From the NCBI GenBank assembly GCA_023627715.1, contig JAMAHW010000009.1:62001-126000 (forward strand): a stretch of 64,000 nucleotides of DNA, written 5' to 3'. A program made the translations under genes and the position numbers. Below, piece after piece: positions 1 to 9,884 of the stretch. Position 1 is the first letter of the stretch. Each line of letters starts with the position of its first letter. A model generated the notes under the pieces. That model was not told where the DNA came from, searched no databases, and saw only the letters and a program-made list of their open reading frames with translations. Source of the DNA: Periconia sp. R9002. Taxonomy: Eukaryota; Ascomycota; Dothideomycetes; Pleosporales; Periconiaceae.

Positions 1-1052
1 CCACATCAATCGTCTCCGTGACTCCCTCAACGACACCTCGTTCGAAACTCCCGTGTGTTCTTTGCATAGAATATCCGTGAAGGGCTCTTTGTTGAGCTGG
101 AGACCGTGTGCCATACGAACAATGAGACCAGTGAGCAGGAACGAACCAGCGTAATTGCCGGTCCGAGCTTCATAGTCGTGGAGGAGAACAAGAGCTTTTA
201 ACTTCACAAGCGAAATGGTGCTGTAATCGGTGAAAAACAATCTTTCGGCAATTTTGGCCCATTGGCTTCCAGCGTTCTGGATCAGGTCGCAAGGAAGAGG
301 GGACGTGGTTTCGCTATAGTCAAGAGCATAGAATCGTGCACCCAACGCACACATGATGTAGAGGAGAGCTCGGTCTGCGTTGTCAGTAAGCAGGCCCTCA
401 TCCATCTGGCGCATAAAAGTCGGCCTGTGTACGAATGCAAAAACCTGAAAACATAATATTTATTAACATGATCACGCTTTCATGCTGCGCATCAACAAGA
501 TATGGGCTGGCAGAGCTCAAAGAAATTGGTATAACGTACCCTCACAGGGTGCACATTGTCAAAGTAGGCTTCAAGTAAGCTCCGAAGCTTCGCCCCATCT
601 GGAAGCTCAGGTGCAAGCAACCTTCTAGAGTATTAGCATTCGTTTTGTGATTGGACTGATTGACGCTACCATGAAAGATACGGTGGGCAGTTCCCCAACT
701 GCGGCGCCGGTAACGTAGAGCCTTCCCCTTCCTGATTAACGGAACGCAAAGAACGAATGGAGCGAATAGATGGTGATTCAGAGGAAGCATCGCCATCCCG
801 AAAGTTCTGTGGCGGTGGGATACTTCGCACCCATGCTGGCTCTACCGCTGCGTCGGAATCATAGGTGCAAGCCATCGACCTTTGAGCGCATCGAGAGCAA
901 GCGGGTCTCTCTCCAGAGCATCTAATTTTGCTTTGGCGACAAGGGACACATACTCGAAACGTCCGTTTTCGTTTAATGCCCGTTATTGAGCGAGGGGTAT
1001 CGGGCTGTTCTATACTCAAGACCCCATTTTGCGGTTGCTGGACGCAGTTCAA
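1..1052 (-). CDS. Zn(II)2Cys6 transcription factor with fungal-specific domain, 3' end off window
   Basis: Probable nuclear DNA-binding regulator. The first visible exon (about 670-1052) encodes a binuclear zinc cluster with the spacing CX2CX6CX5CX2CX6C, preceded by a basic stretch (IKRKRTFR). Splicing out 622-669 and 445-539 joins it to LLAPELPDGAKLRSLLEAYF and then to VFAFVHRPTFMRQMDEG, the typical entry into the fungal transcription factor (middle homology) domain, which continues off the left edge. The 622-669 intron has a GCTAATAC branch site. The 5' end is unresolved: the reading frame is open to about 1108 on this strand without an in-frame ATG, and a CTGCAG that could be an acceptor lies at about 1055-1060, so a small upstream exon is likely. 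The regulated pathway cannot be told from the sequence. The family call is secure; the start is not. Confidence 0.85.
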
Positions 1053-2215
1053 CTGCAGTCTTTCGCAATTCAGGCAGCCATTCGGCCGTTCGTCGCACTT
1101 GACCTATCGTCTGTCAGCTGTATGCAGACGGATCAACTTCAGCTGAAGAGGTGAAATTGGTGAAAATCAGTCGCTTGGTGAAGTACGACGCAGAAACGTC
1201 TCCACATGAATTGTATACGTTCGCGCTCTATTGACCTACACAAAAATCTACCGGAACGTGCTCACCTTCCTCGCGCGACAAGTGGAACAGGCTGGATAAC
1301 AATTTAGCTCACTTGCTCGGCTCGTCGCTCATCGATCTGAAGTAGCCTACCGTTTACAGGTCGTCTCCGGGAGCGTCCATGGCCGTGTACCGTGTTTTCC
1401 GAAGGGGCAAAACTGCCTCTAGTGTCCATACAGATGACGGAGGCATGTATGGTGGGAGATCGTGAATGTTTGAGGGTGAATGCACACAGGATTTCAGGTG
1501 GAGTTCTTCGGCTTATCGCGTATGGGACTGGAGACGCTAGGCTTATCTCGGTTTGATAATCCTGGATGACCAACTTCAACGTCGGTGTGATCTTGGCACT
1601 TAGTGCTGTCGCCGATGGATTTCAAAAACACCAAAAGTGTTGCTGTCTTTGCGAACGAATGTTTAAAAATCAGGATTTACAATACTGATTTCACAGCTGA
1701 CTCAAATATTGCCCCTTTCTTTTGAGTGCGCTTCACTGTGTCAACAAAGATCAAAGTCTTGAATAGAATTAGTGTCAAGAAAATCAGGGTCTTGCATGAA
1801 AAGTGTTAATCAATCATCGCAGAGTATTGTAGCAGGGTCTTGCATAGGTACTACATAGTTAAGTAGTATATTGTGAGCGTGAGGAGAAAACCGGCATCAA
1901 CCTTGGAATGTTGCTCTTTTTTTGTTCAGTACACAACTTCGACAATTTAAACATGCCCCAGAGGAAGCTTCACATCGTAACCGCGCCAGATTTTCATAAT
2001 GACTAAACCTTGCATATAACTCAGAGCTGCTTTTCTAGCAACACATTTGTAGCGGCGCTTTGTCACGTGCATTCTGCACGTTAGGTATCAATTGAAAATG
2101 TACATATGTACCCAGCTACAATGTTATGATATCAGAAAAATTAATTAGAAGGAAAAATTACAGGGTGATTCTATTATTGTTATACATTCTGAGAACCCTG
2201 CGTCGTGAACTTCCC
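1053..2215. other. Intergenic, no supported gene
   Basis: AT-rich spacer between the two minus-strand genes. Only short open frames without recognisable domains are seen. It should contain the missing first exon and promoter of the zinc-cluster gene and the 3' UTR of the SET gene. Confidence 0.6.
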
Positions 2216-3097
2216 TCATTCTTCAGGCGGAGGCTTCCGGCATTCGGCGTGACCACAGAGACAAAATTCGTCCTCCTCGAACCAACTGTCTCCGTAATCA
2301 ATGCAAATTTCTTGCCCAGGTTGGATGTCTTGATCCAGAGCCTCCACCGCAATGACATAGCGGTCACTGCCAATCCGCCCCTTTACCAATTGAGCATTCG
2401 GCTTGCACGAATGCGACAAGAAACGCAACATACTGCCTTTCCTGCAAGAGTCCACTCGACACAACTTCTGCCCGCCCTTGTCATTCTTCCGCGGCTTCCC
2501 ACAAGGGCATGAAACCCAGTACGAAGACTCCTCCGCAGTGGCTGACCAAGTTGAGCTCACTAGCTCACCGTAGTATTCGCCGATTGTGGCCCTGGCTGTG
2601 ATGGTCTTGCGCGTGAAAAGGCAGAAGCCCTTCCCGGGCAATTTCTGGATGTTTAAATTTTTGATCCAGAAATCGAACTGCGCCCTTGCCCAGGTTTGGT
2701 AGTCACATGCGCAATATGACTTGGCCTGGGGATCGAAATGGCCGCAATTTATGCATGGGAACCGGTATGATGGGTGTCCCAGCATGTCTTCCACAGTCTT
2801 GTTCTTCAACCCCCTGTCTTCGTCAACTACGTAATCTCGTAGGACCTGGGGGTAGAAAGCTTGACCATTCACAGTGGCACTCACTGCTTCCGGAGGATTG
2901 CTTGGGTATCCTGATGGATCCTGAGCGTAGAAACATAGCTCTGGCTTTGTTGCATCGTAAAGGCGAACAAGCCGGCGCTGCAAGAATCTTTCTTGCTCGG
3001 ATGGGGGGGAATTGTTGAGAAGGAACGTGTTTCGTTTCGCGATCATCTCAGACACGATGTCTTCCTGATGCTTCCTTGTGGAAGCGTTTGCAGACAT
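2216..3097 (-). CDS. SET-domain protein (putative lysine methyltransferase)
   Basis: Single-exon gene of 293 residues, ATG at 3097. The C-terminal half is a SET domain: KGFCLFTRKTI near 156-166, GEYYGEL at 173-179 (the YxG element), the pseudoknot motif FLSHSCKPNA at 226-235, and EICIDYGDSW at 263-272, followed by a post-SET-like CLCGHAEC (Cys279, 281, 286) that could bind zinc together with Cys231. A cysteine pair CINC at 115-118 and CAC at 129-131 lies before the SET core. SET proteins transfer methyl groups from S-adenosylmethionine to lysine in histones or other proteins. The usual Asn of NHSC is Ser here (Ser228), so activity is not certain. Closest in type to small fungal SET proteins outside the well-known histone methyltransferase classes; the substrate is unknown. 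Confidence 0.85.
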   Translation of the reverse strand: MSANASTRKHQEDIVSEMIAKRNTFLLNNSPPSEQERFLQRRLVRLYDATKPELCFYAQDPSGYPSNPPEAVSATVNGQAFYPQVLRDYVVDEDRGLKNKTVEDMLGHPSYRFPCINCGHFDPQAKSYCACDYQTWARAQFDFWIKNLNIQKLPGKGFCLFTRKTITARATIGEYYGELVSSTWSATAEESSYWVSCPCGKPRKNDKGGQKLCRVDSCRKGSMLRFLSHSCKPNAQLVKGRIGSDRYVIAVEALDQDIQPGQEICIDYGDSWFEEDEFCLCGHAECRKPPPEE

Positions 3098-4599
3098 CTT
3101 GTCTCGATATTTTCAATGATTATCGCAGGTTATCGAATGCCTATGGTATTATGATGTTTTTCTTCTTTTGTGATAAAGGAAGATTCCCGAGCGCTGTATA
3201 GAATTTTAATTCAGAGGAGGGTTGTATATGGATTAACAGAAATCTGTATGGTGTAGTGAACAAATGGTCTGTGGCGTAACAATGTGTTGTTTATGGTTAC
3301 GACGATTTCGTGTATACACGTGTTGTATTCAGAAAAAAGGTGAGTGACCAATTATAGGGTAGTTTAACAACGATTTCTGTTTATGCTCTGAGAAACGTGG
3401 TTAGTGCCAGTGAAATATAGACAGTGACCCCGGTCCCAAGAGAAGGGGTTTGCAAATATGTTCAACCAAATTCGTCTGCTTCGCCGTTAACACTCTCTCC
3501 GTAGCAGATTTCCGTCTTTCAGCCATTGTGACTACTATCTGAAGCTTTTGGTCTTCTCTATATGCTCCGTGCGCCATTCAGCATCGTGAGTATCGTCGTC
3601 TGCATTTTTCAGCAGGAAATAGGGGGAAATATATGAAATTTGAACAATGTAGTATATAAGCACCCACGATATGCTTTCTAGAATGTCATTCGTGCTACCA
3701 ACATTCTGTGATATGACGTTACAGTATCAGGTAAAACCGATGAATCACTGAAAAGTGGCAAAGAGGTTCAATATAAATACATAGGGTGGTTTTGGTTGTC
3801 CCTAGAAAAGCAATCACAGTATGCACAAAATCCTTTGGAAACGTGTCCGACAGCTACTATGCAATCGTGTCTTACAATCTGCAAATAATCAGACTTTCCA
3901 TCAAACTCTGGGACGATGCTATGGCACCCTAACAGACCACAGCAACCTACTATTTTCTTGACATCAACTTTTATTGATTTAAAAATAGATCTAAGAATGA
4001 AATCTTTGTTTGCGGAAATAGCCTATCACAGACTTGGAAAAATGTGGTGCTTCGACTACGCAATCCAGCAACCAATATTCGAAGCGTGGACGCACATGTT
4101 TCTTGGTGATAAATATGACCGGATGGACAAACGTAAATAACTACCACCTATTTCCTCACATCTCACCAGCTATTGGTTCCAAGCTGTTGGGTAGAATCAT
4201 GTCACGTGATCCGCCCTCCACTGCGTTTGCTCTGCTTTATCATGATTAATCACTGGTTTTACCAACCAGAACACTACGGTATCTTATCACGTGCGCAACA
4301 TTTGCCTGTGTGCCCGTCCTGGCCGAGGACGTTACCAAGTGTTTTCCCTTACCTGTGTCGATACCCAGGGTAGCAATACTCTGTGAGGATCCAATTCAAT
4401 TTCAATTTCATATGCGATGGCAAACATGAAGATCTTGCATCCTCCAGCAAACAGAATGTTTTGGGTATGATCGAGCGGTAAGATTGAATTATTTTGTCCC
4501 TTACAGGCCCCTCTCAGTCTTCATTATTGGCCTCAAAGAAATCCTGTCGATGGTACATGGCTCGAGGAAAGGAACTGCGGTAAAGTTGTAAAAGCCACA
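3098..4599. other. Intergenic, AT-rich, no supported gene
   Basis: About 1.5 kb with high A+T and only short overlapping open frames (3916-4373) that lack homology I can recognise. E-box-like CACGTG sites occur at 4202-4209 and 4287-4294. Confidence 0.6.
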
Positions 4600-6079
4600 T
4601 CACCAACTATCCTCTTGAGCTACGGCCTGGGAACCTATTCCACCGATGTAATCTAGCGCCTCATGCTCGTTGTTGACCACACGAGGGTATTTGGGGTTAA
4701 GCTTCGTATCCCACTCCACAACTCGCGACGGATCAATCACAACAACTGATTTCCCATCCGATAGCAGTCGATTCACATCTTCGTGAACAAGTCGCCGAGC
4801 AACAGAACTCAGAGAGTATGCGTCACGAAATGAGAATACGACCGCACAAACATCAGCATGCCTTCCCGAGCCAGGATGATCGGGGTCGGGCTCTCCAAGT
4901 TCATATGCGATAGCCCGAGTAAGACGTTCTGCACCTGCAAAACGTACTGCGCCTCGTAGTTTGAAAACGACGACGTCCCAATTGGAGTGAGGGTGGTTGG
5001 GGTCATGCTTGCCTCCAACAATGGTGGACACCGAGGTCTGCACAGTGGCCCTGGCAAGCTGGCTTACGTCCATCATATGCAAACCCATGTCAAGTGATAG
5101 CTGTTCACAGATGGCCACGCCGCGCACGCTGTTGCCGCGTTCATCCAACTTCGGTGAGAAGGCTGCAAGCCCGACTTGGCCGGGCAGTGCACCAATAATT
5201 GCGCCGGCTACGCCCGATTTCGCAGGTATGCCAACTCTGGAAACCCAGTCACCAGCTGCATCGTACATGCCGCAGGTCGTCATTACAGATAAAACTTGGC
5301 GGACACTCAGTTGGGGTATGATTCTCTCCCCGGTAACAGGGTGAACACCGGCGTTGCACAGTACGGCACTCATCATAGCCAGGTCCGAAACATTGACATT
5401 GATAGCACATTGGCGGATGTAACCTTTGACGACAACTCTTGGGTCGCACGAGATGATTCCAGCGGCCTTCAGCATATAGCCGATGGCCATATTGCGGTTA
5501 GCATCTTTGAGTTCAGCCTCGTAAACCTCCTCGTCTATATGCAGCTCCCGGCCAGCTAATTTCGAGAGACCTTTGAGGATGCGGTCCGTTCTTTCCTCGA
5601 GTGTAGCATTGGGGCCCACAACAAGCGAGTGTGCTGTAATGGCGCCGGCATTGATCATGGGATTCATAGGCCGGTTGGTACCCTTTTCAAGAGACAATTC
5701 ATTGAAACGATCGCCCGACGGCTCAACACCAATTTTTTCAAGCACCCGTGGTAGTCCAGCGTCCTCGATTGCTAGAGCATACACGAAAGCCTTGGAAATT
5801 GACTGAGAGAATATCACGGATCAGTTCATCTGGCCTGCAAGATAGCAGTCAACCAAGTGCAGACTCAAGCACCAATATTCGATAACTTACCTGCATGGAA
5901 AATTCAATTTTATCGTCGCCAGCTGAGTACACTTCTCCATCAACCATGGCAAGAGCAACTGCCATCTTAGATGTGTCTGCATTTGCTAGCGTTTCAATAT
6001 AGGCAGCCGGTGCGCCCCCATCATTAGAACGTGCATTTTCCAGTACAGCATTCAGGTAATCTGGGATGGGTGATTTCAT
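4600..6079 (-). CDS. Glutaminase (serine-dependent, bacterial GlsA type) with C-terminal STAS-like domain
   Basis: Hydrolyses glutamine to glutamate and ammonia. Two exons, 5891-6079 and 4600-5802, joined across an 88-nt GT-AG intron, give 463 residues. The spliced junction reads FSMQ|SISKAF, which builds the S-x-x-K catalytic motif of the beta-lactamase-fold glutaminases (Ser64, Lys67); the intron falls exactly before the catalytic serine codon. Further family blocks follow: RPMNPMINAGAI, GYMLKAAG, and PAKSGVAGAIIG, which carries the second-serine region. The last 120 or so residues (NWDVVVFKLRGAVRFAGAE onward, ending near VVVIDPSRVVEWD) resemble a STAS domain, an arrangement known in longer bacterial glutaminases. 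No signal peptide is seen, so a cytosolic location is inferred. Start ATG at 6079 gives the usual N-terminal helix (IPDYLNAVLENAR). Confidence 0.93.
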
Positions 6080-6539
6080 AATCCTTTCCGATCGATTATG
6101 TGTGGATGTAAATGGAATGGTGTTTATTCAAGGTAAACGGTTTTTTTTTTCAGCCTCAAGCTCGTTGTTGATTACGCTAACCGACATCATTGGCAATGGC
6201 TAATGACGAAACCTCGTACTAACCGCTAGTGGTTTGACGCATGGAACATCGGGAGCAAGCTGACGCTTTTTTTCTGTTCTTTTTCCTTGGAGTAAGAACA
6301 CGGAAACATATTGCTGGCTAGAAATTTCAACAACCAATTCAATTGCATAAGCCTCCTTTACCATACTATGCACATCATTGATATGCAAGGGCCGACAATA
6401 GTGGAATACTTAAGGGATGAACATATGTTCGTACAAACAGAGATAATGCATTCTAAGTTGGAACCCAAATATCTTCTTGACAATGGTGATCTTTGCGTTT
6501 TTTAGTGTATTGCACTCCAGGAAGCAAAGACTAGGCGCG
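6080..6539. other. Intergenic
   Basis: Upstream region of the glutaminase gene and downstream region of the DUF1275 gene. No gene or repeat is evident. Confidence 0.6.
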
Positions 6540-7538
6540 CTACATGACGGGGCTGTCAACATGAGACTGTCTGCGACCTAGAAGCCTCCTCCACGGGACG
6601 AAGTCAGTCCAGTACAGAGTGATCAGAGCCTTGAGGGCTGCGACAAGCCACAATGACGGTGTGACCGAGCTAGTGGACTTGGAGATCCAGCCACCACATA
6701 TAGCGCCCAGCAATGTGAGAACGAACGCAATAAATCTTCGATTGCGCTTCCCATTCTTTGTCATTCCTGCCAGGAGCTGTTCATCGCTCACTAAGTCACA
6801 TAACAAGCTGGTGATGACTACCGTAGGCACCTCGCCTACGCCGAGGCCACGACTATTGACTATTTGGCCAGCGGCTTGGAAACTCAAGAGCGCTACTACT
6901 GCGAGCTCGGTGAAATTAACGTGGGTGGGATCGAATGGTGGATAGCGACCGTCAATGATACCACTTTGAATAATGGCGGTGGCTACGACAACACATATTG
7001 TTTGTAGGAGAAACGAGATTGTGACAGTGCGTCGCAGTCGAGAGCCTCCAATGAGCTTGTGCATTCTTGCAAAAACGATACAACCGATCGCGAAGCAGCC
7101 GATCGAACAAAGCGAGCGGGCCCAGCCATATGGTTTGTTATTTTGGCCGCTTGTGCCCAGTGCGATGAAAATGGTGTTCCCTAGTAGAGATGTCAATTTT
7201 TGGAGCTCTCGATCCGAAAGTAAAACCAACCTGTCTGCATCGATACAAATGTGCCATAAGCTTAACCCAAATAATTAGTCCACCTTGCTTTGAATTCACT
7301 GATCAAATTTCATACCATTATACACAGTTCCATCTGTTAAACCCGTTGCGAAGCAGCATGTGAGTAGTGGTACGTAACCAGCACGACTCTCAACTTTGCT
7401 AGAAAAATGCTGAGAAACTCGCTGCGGAAACGTAGGAGCGATTGATTGTTCTGATCCCGATGTTGGCTGAGACTCCATTTTTTCTTGATCGCTCATTGTT
7501 TCAGCACGAGACACAATTGCGGGTGCAGTCGCTTGCAT
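6540..7538 (-). CDS. DUF1275 (YoaK-like) integral membrane protein
   Basis: Predicted 297-residue membrane protein of unknown biochemical function. Three exons: 7316-7538, a 30-nt micro-exon 7231-7260, and 6540-7180. Splicing restores the hallmark of the family, LLTCCFATGLTDGTVYNAY followed by GTFVSMQTGNTIF, which no single frame contains. Hydrophobic segments follow (LCSIGCFAIGCIVFARM, TISFLLQTICVVVATAII, LAVVALLSFQAAGQIV, FIAFVLTLLGAICGGWI, SLWLVAALKALITLYW), giving about six membrane spans. A Ser/Gln-rich cytosolic N-terminus of about 50 residues precedes them. Introns are 55 and 50 nt; the first has a GACTAATT branch site. The second has a weaker GTTGGT donor. Family members are common in bacteria and filamentous fungi; the role here is unknown. 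Confidence 0.88.
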
Positions 7539-8321
7539 CCTGATCGATTTTCTTGGAGAATAAAAGAGTTCGTTTCAAAGCAGAGGAATGGAAGGAAATG
7601 AAATAATGTTTTAGCAAAGGTTTGTCGAGTAAAAGTGTCGTGGCGGGGACGCTAGTAAGAACCCACGATGGCACAATCTGTGACTGAGTCAGATAACCAA
7701 GTTTTCCGGCCCACGCTCGTATCAGCCACACCCAATCAGAAAACCCCCACGATACTATCAAGCCGAGAAATTCCAACAAATAAGGCCTTCATGACGCTAT
7801 CTGTTGAGTCCGCTGGGCAGCTCGGCATGCCCAGTTTGTATCTCTGCGATGCTAAGCTTCGCGTAGCGGGTGGTAGAGCGGTCCGCTGCTGCATTCAAGC
7901 CTCCCGCGCCAATTACATGGACCAAGACATTACCAAGGCTTGGTCTTCTCGTCACTTGGCATAGATTCCGCTGTCAATTCGTGGAAACTCTACATTGACA
8001 AGCATGAAGATGCATGTTTTTCTCTTTTGAATTGCATCAGAGTTCCGAGAATATGGATCGTACTAATCCTACTAACAATGAGCCCAAATAAGGCCCCGGA
8101 GACCGCCTTTTCCAATCGCATATCTTGTGTGGTATCAGAAAAACTACTTTACCGACTTGGCCTACTCGGCGTGTTTATCTTTGAGCCATTTGTTCCCCTA
8201 TTCCCGAACATTTGGCGGTCATAGCGGTTCCAGCGGGCCTGGAGGATGTAACGGTATGGATCAGCTCCACACGTTAGCCTGCGTTTATTGTAGATTCCAT
8301 CCTTGTTGAGCACATTATACA
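7539..8321. other. Intergenic
   Basis: Holds the promoter of the DUF1275 gene. An ATG-initiated frame at 7668-7964 on the plus strand has no recognisable domain and is not supported as a gene. Confidence 0.5.
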
Positions 8322-9766
8322 TTACGATGCAACTTGATCAGGCTGAATACAGGGTTTACAACAGTTTCGAATAGTCTCCGGGGACTTTGAGACCTTGTAC
8401 GCAACCTTCATGTTCTTGATACCACCGCTTGGCGACATGCCTAACCTTGTCCGCTGCCAAACGGTGTGCATGGTCAGATGAGCGAACTTCTCCAGGGGAA
8501 ATGTTGTCATCTTACATTGCTGTACACATGCTTCGAATCCTACACAAAAAGAGATCGGTACTTATAGCTGACATAATAACAGAGCTTGTACTACGGAACG
8601 GCCCGTAGGCACTATCTTTAAGGTTACCTCAGCCGCCTAACCAAAAACACTCGCCATATGCGAGAGTCGTACGTTAAATGACAGAGACCTTGAGGATTAC
8701 CAGCTCGCCAAGAGCCTTGTGGGAGTTTATTTGCACTTTAGCAATCAGCTTCCATTCTTCTCTGGCAGTGCTAACGCACTCTGATCATGGATTTTCAAGC
8801 AGTTGATATGCATGTTACAGGGGGTCAGTAATACGGTTGGAGTAGGCAAGCCAGCACATTCAGAGATAGTCGTGCAGGACCAAGTGAACAGGGGTTCATC
8901 AAATTTCAATACTCTGAGACTACCCTGATGAAAACTAGCCGAGGTCACAGTATCTAGCTTTAAACGCCGAATGATGAATGATTGCTTGACATACCTAAAC
9001 CATTCCTCGGCGGTGCCGATCAATTGCTCGAAGGAGTCGCTCTTTTCCGCATGGCCAGTCGTGGCAAATATATGTAGGATTTCACTGAGGGATCAAATGC
9101 ATTAAGATGTCATTCCGTTGGACGCTGTGCAGCGATTGACCCACTGAGCAAATCATGATCAAATATGAGTTGTGGATTTCCACTTACCATACCAGGAATG
9201 ACCACATGTAAGCTCTGCATGCTTTTCGACCTTTGCTACGGTATTCGTGCCCAGTTTTCTGAGCACCATGCAAAGAGGTTATCTCAGACTTGCTTTCGTA
9301 GCAGCGGCTTACCTAGATATGCATCCTCCATCTTGGCCCTAAAGTAACAATCAAGTTTGGTACTATATCCAACTTCAACTGTCTTTTCGTTTACTCTAAT
9401 AACACCTTCAACTCCAAGCTGTATTTGGAATAGATGATAGGTAATCAGAGCCGATATGCAGTTTCTCAGAAAAAAGGCAAGACGCAATACGTATGGCTTG
9501 GCCCTATTAAGTGCAGTTGATCGGTGTCTGAAAACTTCTAATGCATCATAACAGGATAAAGATTGTACCAAGGCCGCCTTGGCCGCAGGAATATGGTGTG
9601 GGCGATCGTATACCACGCTGTCATGCAACTCCGCTGGGCGAACTTTCTGGTCGAAAACTCCGACGCTGTGATAATTCAAGCCCCATAGTCTATCTTCGGA
9701 AGCGGAATCGGAGTGATTGCCATGATTCTCACTTACACCTTCAGAATGACTTTGTAACTCAAACAT
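8322..9766 (-). CDS. Unrecognised spliced gene, 3' half unresolved
   Basis: I do not recognise this family. Starting at the ATG at 9766, a consistent phase-matched path is 9491-9766, 9313-9418, 9193-9235, 8995-9084 and 8745-8934. It reads MFELQSHSEG... AKPY|LGVEGVIRVNEKTVEVG... DAYL|AKVEKHAELTCGHS|CEILHIFATTGHAEK... AEEWF|SFHQGSLRVLKFDEPLF, a soluble protein of 234 residues. Two further coding-looking stretches lie downstream in other frames: REEWKLIAKVQINSHKALGE near 8700-8760, and a segment after a TGTGTAG acceptor, FEACVQQCKMTTFPLEKFAH, running to a stop at 8322. The real gene therefore probably extends to 8322 with introns I could not place, or the locus is decaying. It is divergent from the isocitrate-lyase-like gene with only 118 bp between the start codons, suggesting shared control. 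No catalytic motif is identified. Confidence 0.5.
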
Positions 9767-9884
9767 ATAAAGCAATGGAAAAACCCGAGTCAAATTTCCT
9801 CCAACACAATATTCTTGTTTACTTCTTTGCCTCTACTCATATCGTGTTCCTTCAAATTGGTACTCTTGTTCTGACTTCTTTGCA
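9767..9884. promoter_or_regulatory. Short divergent promoter region
   Basis: 118 bp separate the start codons of the unrecognised minus-strand gene (9766) and the plus-strand ICL/PEP mutase-like gene (9885). All core promoter elements of both must lie here or in the transcribed regions. Inference from gene positions only. Confidence 0.45.

Noticed and set aside
1304..1579. 91-codon minus-strand frame as a possible first exon of the left-edge transcription factor
   Set aside because: It starts from TTG rather than ATG and shows no splice link in phase to the zinc-cluster exon.
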